DNA of 64,000 nt from Actinomucor elegans. Lineage: Eukaryota; Mucoromycota; Mucoromycetes; Mucorales; Mucoraceae. Position 1 is the stretch's first letter, and the number at the start of each line of letters is the position of its first letter. Made by a program: the position numbers and the translations under genes. This document shows, one piece after another, positions 22,980 through 35,081 of this stretch. The notes beneath the pieces are model-generated. The model was not told the DNA's origin and ran no database searches. It saw only the letters and a program-made list of their open reading frames with translations. The DNA lies in contig JAMSLZ010000005.1 of assembly GCA_026027325.1 (NCBI GenBank), forward strand, positions 2,480,001 to 2,544,000, given 5' to 3'.

Positions 22980-24206
22980 ATGTCAAGTTATTACCACCCC
23001 CAGCAGCAGCAGCAACAGCAGCCATATTACGATTATGAACCTCAGCAACAGCAATACCACCAACATAACAACTATCAACATGACGCGTATGCTATGCATG
23101 ATATGACTCACCAGCCAAACCATGATGCTAACTATTACCCTCAATATGAAGCGAAGCCGCAAGTAGCTACTGCAGATGGCTACTATAGTAAATCACCACA
23201 GCCACTACTAACCAAGCAACAACGTCTAAGCCATATAGCTGCAGAGTTTAATGAAAACGAAAAGTTTTCGAGAACACATAAAAAGAAAAGATCGTGTTGT
23301 GACAAGATGTGCTGTGGTTGCTGTACTTGCTGTCCACGATGGTGCCGCTGGATATCATGTATCCTTCTATTACTTATCATTGGCTTGGGCATCGCAGTAG
23401 GTGTATTAGCAGCGATATTTAAAGTTCCCACTGTCGAGTTCAAGGGTGTGCAGGGTGATCCTGCTTTTGGATTAGCTGGCACCACAGTCAATCTAAACGT
23501 TTCCTTGGGCTTCGTCGTAAACAACCCAAATATCGAAAGTGTTACCTTCAAAACACTAGTAGCAACGGTAAATACATATAGTCTAGATTGTACCCAGGGA
23601 GGGCAATATTTAACATAGTCACTTATTAACATTATTTAATGGAAATGTCTAGGCTAACTATAAAGGTGATTCTACTCCACTTGGCGGTGGTACACTCAAT
23701 GATCTACATATTGGCTCGTATTCAGTTACCAACATTTCATTCCCATTCGCTATATCCATGAATGTACTAGCGCCAGGAACTCAAGAGGTCGTATCTAAAA
23801 TCATGTCAGACTGTGGTATAGGCGGCGGCGCGGCTCAAGATATCAACTTGGATTATAAAGTTGTAGCTACTGTCAGTATTCTTGGTATTCCTATATCAAT
23901 TCCTTACTCAAGCTCGGTGGGATTCAAATGCCCTATCGATGTATGTATCACTTCAGCTAATTGATTATAGTATGGCATGAATTGACCTTATTACGTTTAT
24001 ATTAGAATGCAAGCCAATCATCATTGTTGAATGAAATTGCAGCCTTGTTACCTGGTTTGGCAGGTACAAACGATCTTATTGGAGGCTTGGCAAGCAGCAT
24101 ACCTGCTGCTATAGCGGCAGGTGGTGGAATTCCAACAGATGCTATTCCTTCTGATATTGCAAACAAGATACCATCTGATATAGCTGGTCTAGCAGGCGGT
24201 CAGTAA
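22980..24206 (+). CDS. Cys-rich, LEA_2-like single-pass membrane protein
   Basis: Three exons, 22980-23567, 23653-23940 and 24006-24206, join at phase 0. The N-terminal ~90 residues are Gln/Tyr/His-rich and disordered. A basic stretch then leads into a dense cysteine cluster (CCDKMCCGCCTCC) directly before one membrane segment (ISCILLLLIIGLGIAVGVLA). The outer part resembles the LEA_2/WHy fold: VPTVEFKGVQ, LNVSLGFVVNNPNIESVTF, then NYKGDSTPLGGGTL and VGFKCPID. A Gly/Ala-rich tail follows. Similar fungal proteins with one TM and a LEA_2 domain are known in the vacuole (Tag1-like) or plasma membrane. The juxtamembrane cysteines are likely palmitoylated, which is an inference. Function is not established. 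Confidence 0.8.
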
Positions 24207-24448
24207 TAGAACTTACTTTCTGATATATTTATAAGCATTCGAAATCCCTGCACTACTTATATAGCAAAAAAGCATCCACTCAATATAATACCTCATGATA
24301 ACAGCTGTTGTAAATAACAAAGAATATTTAAATATATGTTTTATTACTATGAAACAATGGTCATATCTTGAAACACATTTGTGAATACAAGCCGTTTGAG
24401 TCATGATGTAACTTGTATAATAAGCTACAGTCACTAGAAATATGGCAC

Positions 24449-25210
24449 TCAAGTTAATGGTACTTCTTCATCCTTGTGCCAGCCTGGAGAGCTGAGTTTG
24501 ACGTGCTCTAAATGAATATTTCCTTGTCCACTAACAATGGCTGAGGCACTGACTTCACAGCTTCCGCCTTTAGGTCCAACCGATACCTCATCCTCCAACC
24601 AGAAATTGACAGAAATCCGATGCTTGTTGCCATCTAAACGCAGAGTTTCCGATTTGAGAACGTCTTCCCACACCAAATCCTTTGGGTGATCTAAACCAAA
24701 CTCCAGCAGAATCTTCTTTCCTTCTTTTGTATCTTGAAAGAAATGCTTCAAGTTCTTGATCGCCTCTATTCTAACCAATTCAGCTGCACGATGTGTGCCA
24801 ATGCTAGACAAAAGTGCTTGAGATACTGTTGGTTCGGATGATTCATCCTTTTCCGGAGAAAGATAGTTCCACCAGCTTTGAGCCTTTTTGAATAGTCTCC
24901 AACTAACCAAGGAAGCAGCACCACCTAAAGTAACCCATACGATGGGACCAAGTAGTGAGCTCAAAAATGTAGCGGCTCCTAACGTGCCCAGGATGATACC
25001 GCGATCCTTTTTGCTAGTTGTAGCCAGCACAATCTTTGGGATAGTCCAGATAGATAGCTGTCTTTTGATCACAATTTGCTGTTGTTGAGTGTGCAATAAT
25101 GGCTGTCTACTTGCAACAAGAACATGTCGATTTCTCTGCTTGAGGGTTGAGAAATTGAAAAGAATGAGCTTGGCTGGATGTTGTTGAAGGTTTCTTTTAA
25201 TGACAAACAT
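24449..25210 (-). CDS. Probable mitochondrial membrane protein, unrecognised
   Basis: The first in-frame ATG is at 25208-25210, giving 253 residues in a single exon; the open frame extends upstream only to a TTG. The N-terminus (MFVIKRNLQQHPAKLILF, then more Arg/Lys/His/Gln and no acid) looks like a mitochondrial targeting sequence. Around residues 80-115 lies a hydrophobic stretch with GIILGTLGAATFLSSLLGPI and WVTLGGAASLVSW, enough for one or two membrane passes. The C-terminal half is soluble, with a beta-rich end near ISVNFWLEDEVSVGPKGG. The upstream HIT gene stops only about 128 bp before this start, so the promoter is compact. No family is recognised with confidence. Confidence 0.7.
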   Translation of the reverse strand: MFVIKRNLQQHPAKLILFNFSTLKQRNRHVLVASRQPLLHTQQQQIVIKRQLSIWTIPKIVLATTSKKDRGIILGTLGAATFLSSLLGPIVWVTLGGAASLVSWRLFKKAQSWWNYLSPEKDESSEPTVSQALLSSIGTHRAAELVRIEAIKNLKHFFQDTKEGKKILLEFGLDHPKDLVWEDVLKSETLRLDGNKHRISVNFWLEDEVSVGPKGGSCEVSASAIVSGQGNIHLEHVKLSSPGWHKDEEVPLT

Positions 25211-25337
25211 AATGAACAAAAAGGTGATAAAGAAGCTAAAAGAAAGTGTTTTTGATTTATTGATGTCATTTACTTTAAACTGAGACAATTTTTGATCGAC
25301 AGTTTACCAATCAACTATTCCGCATCAAGTTTTTTTT

Positions 25338-26132
25338 TTAAAGCTTTTCCATGATGCGATCGTATGTAGCCTTGATTTCGTCCATAGGCTTTTTAATGGG
25401 GTTCCAACGAACACCTAAACCAGTTTCCTTATCAGGTTTTGGAATAACATGGAAATGGACATGAGGGACTGCTTGATTGGCAAGTCGACCATTGTTCTTT
25501 AAAGAAAAACATGTAAGATTTCCCGAGGTTAAATATTATTATCTGGTCTTACCTGTAAGACATTATATTGGGCAAATCCACCAGCAGCTGCAATCTTCTT
25601 GGCAATAGGCATAACATCAGCCAAATAATCATCTGGTACTTGATGCATGAACTCTGCGTGATCTAATGAAGTTTTTTCAGCTTACAATTTGGCTTTGATC
25701 GATAGTATAGCTTACATTTGGGAATGATTAACTGAGAAAAGACGCGTCAATGACTTATATAACCTCTAATATTGTTCATTCATCTCAACTTACCGAGTGT
25801 CCCTCGCTCAAAGGCTCAATGTCCATGAACGAATAGCTATAATACGCATGGGGCAAAAGATGTAAACCTTTTGTAGTAGCATATAATATTACTTAGTTAC
25901 CTCTTCTCAGTTTCTACCAGTTTAAAAGAAGGGATTTCTTTTCTGTAACACCATTGGAATCAACAACTGAGATCGTCTAACTTTTGTTAATATCATACCT
26001 GATAATTTTGCAGAAAATACAATCGTCGGCAAGGTGGTTGTGAGTAGCTGAAGTAGACATTAGACGATGTTTTGAGAATTGAATAGAAGTGGGTCTTAAA
26101 TAAGGCGTTGCTAAACGGAACAAGCGCGTCAT
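25338..26132 (-). CDS. HIT-family nucleotide hydrolase (HINT/aprataxin-like fold)
   Basis: Several small exons with introns near 26007-25950, 25910-25840, 25793-25740, 25725-25670 and 25555-25500. The product contains CIFCKIIRKEIPSFKLVE, SFMDIEPLSEGHSL, and near the end NNGRLANQAVPHVHFHVIPK. HVHFHV is the histidine triad that carries out attack on nucleotide phosphoramidates or dinucleotide polyphosphates. Overall length (about 160-185 residues) fits the HIT/Hnt1 family. Two ATGs are possible: MTRLFRLATPYLRPTSIQF gives an Arg-rich, mitochondria-like leader, while MSTSATHNHLADD 24 residues later gives the cytosolic form. The family usually hydrolyses AMP-lysine or Ap3A/Ap4A; the exact substrate is not decided by sequence. 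Confidence 0.9.
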
Positions 26133-28955
26133 TATTTATGCTGGTGTGTGAAATGTGTCAAAACACTTCCCCAAGCCCAGCTTGAGGCAATCTAGTCTCG
26201 ACGGCCATTTAAGCGGACTATCAATACATTTTGGATGTTTATTGGATTTCGGAGTAAACATAGTTGTTTCCTCCTCCTCCATCTATTTAAACATCAAACA
26301 ATGCTGTGTCTGACTGACTGAAAACAGCTCTTTATAAAATTAACCAACTGCTTTCGACCATACACAAAGAAAACCACTAAACGCCACATACAAATACTGC
26401 ATTTATTAGAGATATCGTTTGGTTGAATTTCCATAAGAATATCATATATATAGTGAAAGATCTTAAATTGCATGCAGTTCATAAAGTTAGGTTTATAGTT
26501 CTGTAGGTTCCTTAGTTCATCATGGTGAAAAGTCGCATGAAATTAATATTATATGTTCAAAATGAGTTATTGAATCTGTTAGGATTTTTAACAAATAGTA
26601 GCTGGACTTTTTTTTTTGTTCTAAGAGCTCAGTATTTTCCACAAAATTACATGCCGAAATTTTGAGTAAATTGACGATTTGTATGATACAACCTTAGTTG
26701 TATGATGTTTGACCGTATTTACGATACAACAAGTTCTCGATTAAATAGGTTTGACATTCAATCGTGCAGTAGTAGCATATCTCAAGCTACAGCCATATAT
26801 GATAAAATACAACCGGCGTAATTCTACTTGTCACAATTCGATTTCTTGTGCATATTTGTCGCTCCAGGGCATTCGAAATCCTATCTCGGGCACAAGTTAA
26901 CAAATATTTTCTTTTTAATTCAAAAAAGGGGGGAAAGAATGAAACAGTCAGAGGGCTGCAAACAAAACCGCTTATATGGTAGTTGAGTAGGCGTTTTATG
27001 TAGAGGCTTTAAACTAAACTACTATAACAGAGCAATGTTATGTATATAATAGCTTCTTTTTTCTTCCGCTTTTCTTTTAAGGTTTGCCAAAGAAATATCT
27101 TTACAACCAATATATCCTTTTTTAAGCTAATCGTCAACACGGCAACGTTTTCTCTATATTGAAAACATCTACATTCACCGGCTAACATGTAAAGTATCCC
27201 CCTGGACTTGGTTGTAGTGATATCAGACTTAATAACCAGCGAAAAAAGAAGATACATTTTCGTTTGTTTCTACAAACAATAATATCTGAAGGATTTTTTC
27301 GTTTTTATCAAGCAGTGGCATGAGTATTTGGAAACATATCATTGCTTCGCAGTTTTGGCAATATTCGAAGTGGGTCATAGAAAACTTACTTCACAACAAA
27401 AGATCATACTACGCATATATTTAAAATTGTATTCGGCAAAAGGTTGGAGGGATCCTACAACCAAAGGTATCAATATGTGTAGAGGCTTTTCACCAGCCAA
27501 TCCGTTGTCTTTTATTACTGATAATATCATGCATTCAACTGCATTATTTTCGATAGTTTGTTTTGCATAGCGAGCCATAATGCAATGAACGTTGAATGAG
27601 TTAACATAAAAAAAAGATATAATAAAAAGCACTTAATTCAGTTAAATGAAAAGAAACACGTAATTTTTGTCACATCATGACAAGGTAGGTTTAAGATCAA
27701 GAAAGACCTTGTTGCAATACACAGTAACTCACTTGCTGGTACTCTGAAAAGCTGTAATCAAAATTTGATCAAATCAACCAAAAAGTAGCTTTTATCTCAG
27801 AAAGTTGACTTGTTCAAGAACGATACCTAAACAATGAGTAGTTCTTTTTAGTATATACTTTATATCTAACAAATCTAATGTTTATATACATAAGCTCGTA
27901 AGACATTCTTGCGTAATTATTAGCTTTGTTTCTATCAATAAAAACTCTAAACGGCCCGAATTATTACATTTGTTATAGTCTAATAAAATTTTGACATTCA
28001 CGTACATAGGCCTATATCAATATAGGCTAGTTTTTGAATTGAATAGATGCAAGTTGGTAGATGGTAATGCCTCATTCAAATAAAATAAAATAAAAAGTTA
28101 GGTCTAGATCAACAACGAGTAGAGATATCGCAATGATTTTCGAAAAAAAAATTAGAAAAGCCCGTATTATTTCCAATAAACTATCTAACAGAATTATAGC
28201 ATCTTGTGCTCCATTTCTTCAGTTATCAAAAGAAACTTAAATCTGCCGTGTCTCCTGATCACAAAATGCTTGCTTGTTGCTTCGCTTAATCAAAGCATTG
28301 AGACTCACTGATGGAGCGCAATTTTATATGGAACAGGAGATCCCGTGATGATATATAAGGGCATATCCTTACGGTCCTTTTCTTTTGAAACTATTATCTT
28401 TATTTCATTATTGAGCATTTGTACATTTTCAATTCACTTGGGTTTAATGTGGCATGCGGTGAATACTATATGTTCAAAATGAAATACTGAGTTTATTACA
28501 ATTATTATTCGATTGAAGCACAACGAGTATATTGGATTTTAGACAAGTACTGTAAACAACTACAGCTATTTCATGCAAATTGGATCAAACAATCGATAGA
28601 TCTCTTAATTGATTCCGACTTAACATTGCATATGATAACTTGCGCAAGTTTAGAATGAACTATTGCATCTATTAAAGCTATCATTTAACTAAAATATAAT
28701 CAATGCACTACACAATATATTATTGACGACTGCTCACAAACTACATACAATTTTCCTATAAAACTAGAGAAAAATCAATGGATCTTGCGATAGACCCCAG
28801 TCAAATATCGTATCGGATTAGTGCACCATTCCCTGTATGGATAATTGCATCTATTTACATCTTAATTTAACTGTATTCGTAGCACTTTAAGGGTTGTTTT
28901 TATATAACAAAAGCTTAATTAATAGCTCCCATCAAATTTATTTCAATTCATTTTT
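26133..28955. other. Long AT-rich intergenic region with repeat copies
   Basis: No gene is supported. Diverged dispersed-repeat copies lie near 26520-26600 (ATGTTCAAAATGAGTTATTG) and in the block 28440-28900, where cores near 28625 and 28803 are about 180 bp apart and followed by GCATCTATTAAAGC and GCATCTATTTACATC. The ORFs at 27009-27257 and 27328-27632 overlap on opposite strands and show no features. Confidence 0.55.
28440..28900. repeat. Dispersed-repeat copies, about 180 bp apart
   Basis: Three phrases recur in order: AATGAACTATTGCATCTATT at about 28660, its weaker counterpart ATAATTGCATCTATTTACAT at about 28840, and TTCAAAATGAAATACTGAGT at about 28470. Each is preceded by a CGATAGATC- or GGATCTTGCGATAG-like stretch and a core of the AAATATCGTATCGGATTA type. 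Confidence 0.6.
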
Positions 28956-30943
28956 TTAGGCAAGCTCGTTTACACGCCTTGAAAATTTAACTTTATAGGG
29001 AAGTGGTAAGGTTGTAAGACCAGCATTCCTAGCTGCATCAAGATCCGGCAAACCAGAGTCTGTTTCAGGCTCGATAAAGCATCTTGATAATAGTTGAACA
29101 AATGCCAAGAAAATTTCTACATCAGCCTGTAGATAAATGAACAGAAATGTTATTACTTTTTTAATACTTATATACTACAAGTACTTACCAAGTAAATTCC
29201 AGGACAGATACGTCTATGTAGAGGAGATTTCTTTTTAGACTTGCATCTCAATATATTTAATAATGACCTACCTTCCCCAGCCAAAGTTATAGTGATCGCG
29301 GTCTTCTGGTTTACCATTAGCGGCAGATTGCATCGTTCTGATATTATTCATAAATCGTTCTGGGGTAAATTGCTCAGGCTTAGGGTATACCTCTGGAAGT
29401 CTATGCATGCCATAATTACATGCTATGACAGTACTTCCTTTAGGGATAAAGTAACCATCTACTTCAACTAGAATACAACGTATTAGTAACAAAAAAAAAT
29501 ATCCGTAGGTATTCGTAGTACTATTTATCCACTTACTATCTTCCGTGGTTGCGTGAGGTAAACTGAAGGGGCCAGTGGGTCTATATCTCATACATTCCTT
29601 GGTAACAGAAATACAATAAGGGACTTCGTTTCTTTCTTTAAAGGTAGGCAAATGACCGTTGCGCGCAACGAAATCATCAATTTCTGCTGCTGCTTTCTTC
29701 TGGACTTCAGGATGGTGACACATAATGGCAATGATCCAACTAATCGTTACTGAAACAGTATCAGTTCCGGCAGCAATTAAATCGGCTACATAATATCAGT
29801 TAGTTTTTGTTTTTTCCCCCCTAGAAGCATAGACATCGTGCTACGCTATGTAAGGCTGTGACTATTTATCATAAATAATGATGATATACTAACACATAAA
29901 CGCAATCTTTTCAGTTTCTGACATATCATGGCCGTCTTCATCCAGTGATTTGGCAAGATTAGGGCCTTCTGTCAATAAAGCCTGCTGTAATAACTGCAGA
30001 ATGACTGGATCAAGCTCGTACTTGATGAAGTTCTTCATTCGAGTGTCTAAGCCATTGAAATAATCAAGGATGGATACTATCGGTAAAAAGTTGGCTAAAT
30101 CGTTTTCCAGACCAGCGTATTTCACTGCCTGCTCTATCAATTCTGATAAACTTCGGAACTCGGGATCATCCACATCTCCAAATCTTCTACCAAAGGCAAT
30201 GCTGAATATGGTGTTCATGCTATTCAACTCAAGAAATTTGAAAGGATCGGCACTACTCTCTTTTTCTGTGGAAGCAATGAGTCGACTCACCAAGTCCTGA
30301 GCCTCTTTTGCAATGGAATTCATGTAATAATTGTCAATGTACTTAGGAGCCAAAATAGATAATGCTGTTCACAGAAAATCAACCTGCTGCCATGTTTACA
30401 CAAACAATATAACTTACTAGCTGTTCTACCCTTTCTCCAATCTGATCCATTAGCAAACGCAACGCCCCTATCAATCACACAATAATACACAAACTGTTAG
30501 CAGAGGGAAAAATGATGCTTTGCAATTGAACCCTACTTTCCACCCTTGCTGTAATGATCATGAAAAAAAACAGAATAAGGTCTTGCAGAGGTTTCAGCTC
30601 CATGAGATACGAAGATTTTATGAGCCAGAGCTGGATCATTCACTGTAATCCAAGTCTGGCGGCCCATTTTCAACTTGAGGATAGGTCCTAACTTTTCGTG
30701 CCATTCAGCTACTGTTGTACCTGGCAGCTCACCTAAAGACATCATATGGCCCACATAAGGGTAGGCTGATCCAGGCATAGGGATTTCTTTGATGCCTTGC
30801 TTTGTTTTCGGGTATTTATTAAAAAATAAGCAGTAGGATGAATATAAAAGCGTAGCAGCTGCTGCAATGCCTATCACAGTAGTGGCTGCTTGTTCGCGTT
30901 CTATACGAGGGATAGATTCGAAAAGGTTTGTAACTTTCTCCAT
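28956..30943 (-). CDS. Cytochrome P450 monooxygenase
   Basis: At least seven exons from ATG at 30941-30943 to TAA at 28956-28958. The N-terminus has a membrane anchor (ATTVIGIAAAATLLYSSYCL) and then a Pro-rich hinge (IPMPGSAYPYVGH). Heme-thiolate P450 hallmarks appear in order: I-helix AGTDTVSVTISW (oxygen activation, A/G-G-x-D/E-T-T/S), K-helix E-x-x-R in KECMRYRPTGP, the PERF-type QFTPERFM, and the heme loop FGWGRRICPG, split by an intron after GWGR, whose Cys ligates heme. The domain order and length (about 510 residues) fit an ER microsomal class II P450 that needs a P450 reductase. The substrate is not predictable; no biosynthetic cluster surrounds it. Confidence 0.93.
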
Positions 30944-32275
30944 AATGTAAGGTAATAAAGGGGGCAAATAAGAAGTATTATCAAGAGTTCGGTAACCTTT
31001 TTATGCTACTAGCAATGATAATCTATTTTGCCTGTTTTTTAAAGTTTTGTGTTATCTAATAATCTAGGTTGTCTGTGTGTAAGTTACTTTGTAATGTCAT
31101 TGCGCCAAGTTACACTATATAGGAAAACCTCGCCTGATTTCCCAACTTGCATATACAACGCAAAACATGTATATGAAAATATACCAGATTAGATCCATGG
31201 TAATAGTTAGGCATATATTATGTAATCATTGTAATATAGTATTATGATAGTTCCACTCTGATGAAAAGGCTACTAGTGAGTCTAGAAGAGGAAGTTATAT
31301 TCTAATCAGAAGTAAACTGTAATTTAACAGTGTACATGTACTGCCTGGGTACATGTCGCTTTAAATTATAGGAACACAAGGTTGAAAATTTTTTGAAACA
31401 AGATGGCAATTTATAATACATCAACATGGCATATGTAGCACTTAGATATATAAGTATATTTAGAAGTGGAAAAGAAAGGTTAGATACATTGAAGCTACAC
31501 AATTAAAAAGCGCTCTATGCTTAGTAATAACGTAATCTCCATCGCTCTAACCTTTCTGACTTACATGTGTATAAATGCGAAGGTTTTGCTGGCTTTCCAA
31601 TAACTGGCTTGTACAACAACTGATGTTTAATATCCTAATCGGCGGAAGAAGAGTATCCTTATATCTGTGTTGAATTTTGAAGGTTACATGCTTCTTTATT
31701 ATTCAGGAATACGAGAAGTTATGTAACCGGTAAATACAAATATTTTGAAGCACATTAATTCTTGATGACATTATACACCTCGATTAATTTCTTCAGCTAC
31801 TATCCATATCAATTGGGACATGGGCAAATATCTAAAGAAACCAGCTCCATTGAGATATCAAGCTTGTTTTCTGTAATATAAATGGAAGCCAGTACACGCT
31901 CATAAGTTACTGTATCTGACTTGGTAGCTACTTTTGAGTATAAGCCATTAATCAGATGCTGGATCAACTAAAACTCTTTGGCTGATTAGTGTGCCATGCC
32001 CAATGTTCAAAACTGAACTTTTTAAGTACTCTAATTAGAACATCAAGTGCTATTTAGATATCATTGCTATATAATACGCATGTATTTCAATGTGTCTGCA
32101 GATCTTTCTAATGCTTCTGTGACCTCTCTGAGACACCTTACACTCTTATTCTTCTACTCTTCTTGATTGTAGATACTTGGAAATTCATTGGTTGTCAAAA
32201 ACTGAGCGTGGTTGTGGATGTTCCTTGACGTGAAACTTTAAAATAAAAATTTATACATATATAGAGCAAGAAATA

Positions 32276-32314
<39 letters not shown>

Positions 32315-33637
32315 TCCTGGAAATATATAGAATGGAGCGTTCAGTTTTTTAATGCTTAAATGTTCGGCACTATAGCTTTGATTCATCATCTAACATTATT
32401 AAGTACCAACCAAAACTTTGCTTTTGTCCTCGGCAGTAATATTTCTGTACCAAATGACACATCAAACAAAGCTAAGACAAGCGTTTGTCACTTTACATTA
32501 TCATGGTTTCAATATCCAGGCGTAAAATCCCATGTTATGGGTTGCAATAACACAAAAGAAAGTACGTCGTTTTGATCAAATCTTGCAATAGAACATATGC
32601 ATCCATAGTGCCCTCACCAGATATTCTCATAACTACAGGGTTGTTATAGAGTGCTAACGGCTTATGAACCATTTTTGATAATAGAAAAACCAGATAGAGC
32701 TTTAAATTATCAGGCTTTTACGGTTCAATGTTAAGCGTATTAAGCGTTGTTAAATCCTTTTGATTGAATCAGTATTTTGCTCTTTTAGAACAAGATTTTT
32801 TTCTTTGTGCTTTAGAACAAAACGTATACTATTAAAAAAAAGGCAATATGATTTATATAACTGGTATCAATTAGCCAGACTATTGAGTTATACGTGTCAA
32901 TTGTTACGTTGTTATTTATAGTATAGTATAAAGTTTTGGCTTACACGCCTAGAGTTTTTCTATAAACCCAAAGTGTGTTAGTCACCTCTAGGTCTCCCCA
33001 TTAAACTCATTTCGATATCACATTTGATGAGTAGTTTATATTCAAAATGAATCACTGCATTAGGTGCTACTCAAGATCTACTTTATTTTATTTTATGAAT
33101 AAAGACTGTACCGCAATTGTTCATTTATAATCTCTTTGAAATTGGAAGGTCTTTTTTTTTTAAAAAAAAAACCATATTAAAAGCCTCAAAAGTTCTTTGG
33201 CTTAGTACTACTGTGAAACCAATGGGTACTAGTCTCGCGCAGTGCTTACCCTCGTAAACCTTTGTATGTAAGAATGTTTCTGGTAGTCTGTTTCCTGACC
33301 CTAGAATATCATGCTGCCCGATTATTCTTCATTAGTGATGGCCCGAGCTTGATCCTGTGCAACGAATAGTAAACATATTTGGCGGTAAAAAAAAAATAAA
33401 AAAAAAAAAGTCATGCGAAGAAGGTTTTTTATTTTTTATTTATATCATGTTACGAGTAAATAAGTATGTATATATAGAGAGGTGCATTTTATAAGATGCA
33501 TAACTACAGTGAATGAAATAAGATTAAAAAGAATACGATCTACAAAAAAAAAATTATGAATAAAAAGGCAGTGATACAAAAAAAGAAAAAGAATGATATA
33601 TAGACACATCAAGCGCTCATGACTGCCCTACTTGTGT
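30944..33637. other. AT-rich intergenic region
   Basis: No gene is supported over 2.7 kb. It contains a T35 run at 32278-32312, a T-run/A-run junction near 33150-33172, and a dispersed-repeat copy near 33010-33065 (ATATCACATTTGATGAG, then TTCAAAATGAATCACTGC). ORFs at 32195-32575 overlap the T-run and are not called. Confidence 0.55.
32278..32312. repeat. T35 homopolymer
   Basis: Thirty-five consecutive T on the plus strand in intergenic DNA. Possible origins include a retrotransposed poly-A tail or replication slippage; no adjacent retrosequence or target-site duplication was recognised. Confidence 0.9.
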
Positions 33638-34527
33638 TCAACAAACTGAAACGTTATAAAAACTAGGAGATATATTCGAGTTTTGGTGGCGTTGATGGCG
33701 GAAAACCTGTCTTGTAGCGGGATCTACAATTGGTATTGCACGAGCAACGACCGGGATGACTTGCTTTTGGGGTTGAGGTTGAATAGGATACTGATAATTG
33801 ATAGCACAATTATTAAAATAGTAATTGTTTTTGATATGATGGATGTTATTATTTGAAAGGTAGCTATCATTGCTCGTACTACTTTTACTAGTACTAACAC
33901 TACCTATGCTACTATTGCTGCTGCTTGGGCTGATAGTGGTTGGCAAGTTATTGTTATATGCAGGCCATTGAGCCATTGAAGGAGAAGTACATCCATTTGA
34001 AGGCACAGCAACAGGAGTCATATTACTGGGATCAATGATGGGGATAGCTCTATTGCCTGTAGAGCTACTAGTACTATTACTGCTACTACTACTACTACTA
34101 CTGCTACTGCTGTTGCTACTTTTGCTATTGCTACTGGTACTAGTAGGTCTTGATAATTGCTGTTGGTGGTGGTGGTAATATGGATGCTGCTGGGTATAAT
34201 AGTATGGAGAATAAGTTGGCGAAGGCTGCGGTGATGTACGCTTCTGGATCCTTTCTCGATGTTCGGTAGCCTTAAAATTAAAACACAAAAAAAGTTTAAA
34301 AAAAAAGTGTGCTGATAAACACGGGTACTTACCTCTTCTTCTATACGTAGAGGGCAGAATTCATTATCATCGTAAAAGTTACGAGCAAGTTCTTGTTGAG
34401 CTCTAAAGTGCTCTAGTCTCACATCTATTCATTTCACCAGTTGTTATATTAACAAAAGGTTTCAATAAATTCTGTAGAGAAACTTACTAGATACAGAAGT
34501 CAAGGATATCAAGTTTTGAGAAGGCAT
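33638..34527 (-). CDS. Ser/Asn/Gln-rich disordered protein with two AIPIxDP motifs
   Basis: Three exons: a short first one from ATG at 34525-34527 (MPSQNLISLTSVS), a second of about 95 nt (RLEHFRAQQELARNFYDDNE, then FCPLRIEEE), and a long last exon to TGA at 33638. Frame holds across both introns. The short N-terminal part is charged and probably helical. The rest is low complexity: Tyr/His/Gln, then a run of about 30 Ser and Asn, then Asn/Tyr. Two copies of one short motif stand out, RAIPIIDPSN and RAIPIVDPAT, embedded in otherwise unstructured sequence. Such duplicated linear motifs usually bind a partner protein. No family is recognised; RNA-granule or regulatory roles are guesses based only on composition. 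Confidence 0.75.
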
Positions 34528-34651
34528 TTTTGTATAGAAGAACAAAAGAGATGTAAAAAGCAAAAAAATCGGATCTTATTATGCTTAAACAATGTTACAC
34601 TTGTGGGATGTATAAAACAAGTTAAAGGGGAGGTTTGTGTGCCCTGAGTTA

Positions 34652-35025
34652 TTATGCTTGGGGATAACCAAACAACTGAATTTGTATTAAATCAGCCGCC
34701 AAATACCTGCAATGCTCTTCCCAAGAAATCTTAATTTTGTTAAAAGACCCTGCTCCAGCAACTAAATGAGTGTACGCTGAGTTACGCTGGTGTAGTTTGC
34801 AACTAGTTCTATCAAACTGACACCAAGAAAAGCCTATTTCAGAGTTCATGTGATATTTATCTACCACAGGCAGCTCTTTACCCTGGACTATGGCATCTAG
34901 AACCAATCCCCAGTCCAACTTTATCAACTACAGAGTACAACGCTTAGATATTGGTTCCTCATGGACAAAGAAAAAGCTTTGTTAACAAGACTTATCCATG
35001 GCGTATGATCGAAAGCTGTTGAAGG
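34652..35025 (-). CDS. Orphan coding fragment, start not found
   Basis: The last exon (34652-34927) encodes 91 coding-like residues including LDWGLVLDAIVQGKELPVVD, then GFSWCQFDRTSCKLHQ and HCRYLAADLIQIQLFGYPQA. A TAG lies directly upstream in frame, at an acceptor (CTGTAG), so an exon must precede it. A 39-nt exon at 34987-35025 (PSTAFDHTPWISL) joins in frame across a 59-nt intron. No in-frame ATG is found before the stop of eIF2B gamma, 57 bp away. It may be the 3' end of a gene with a tiny first exon inside or beside the eIF2B gamma 3' region, or a truncated gene. No family is recognised. Confidence 0.4.
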
Positions 35026-35081
35026 CTGTGTGGTTTATTTGTATCTCTTTGTAACGCATCTCAGATGATTCTAGTAGTACA

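Noticed and set aside
24449..25288. Longer version of the mitochondrial protein starting at 25288
   Set aside because: That position is TTG, not ATG; the first in-frame ATG is at 25210 and gives a better targeting sequence.
28956..30967. P450 start at 30967
   Set aside because: The codon is TTG; the ATG at 30941-30943 opens directly before the membrane anchor.
32195..32575. ORFs across the T35 run
   Set aside because: Their length depends on lysine or phenylalanine runs from a homopolymer and nothing else supports them.
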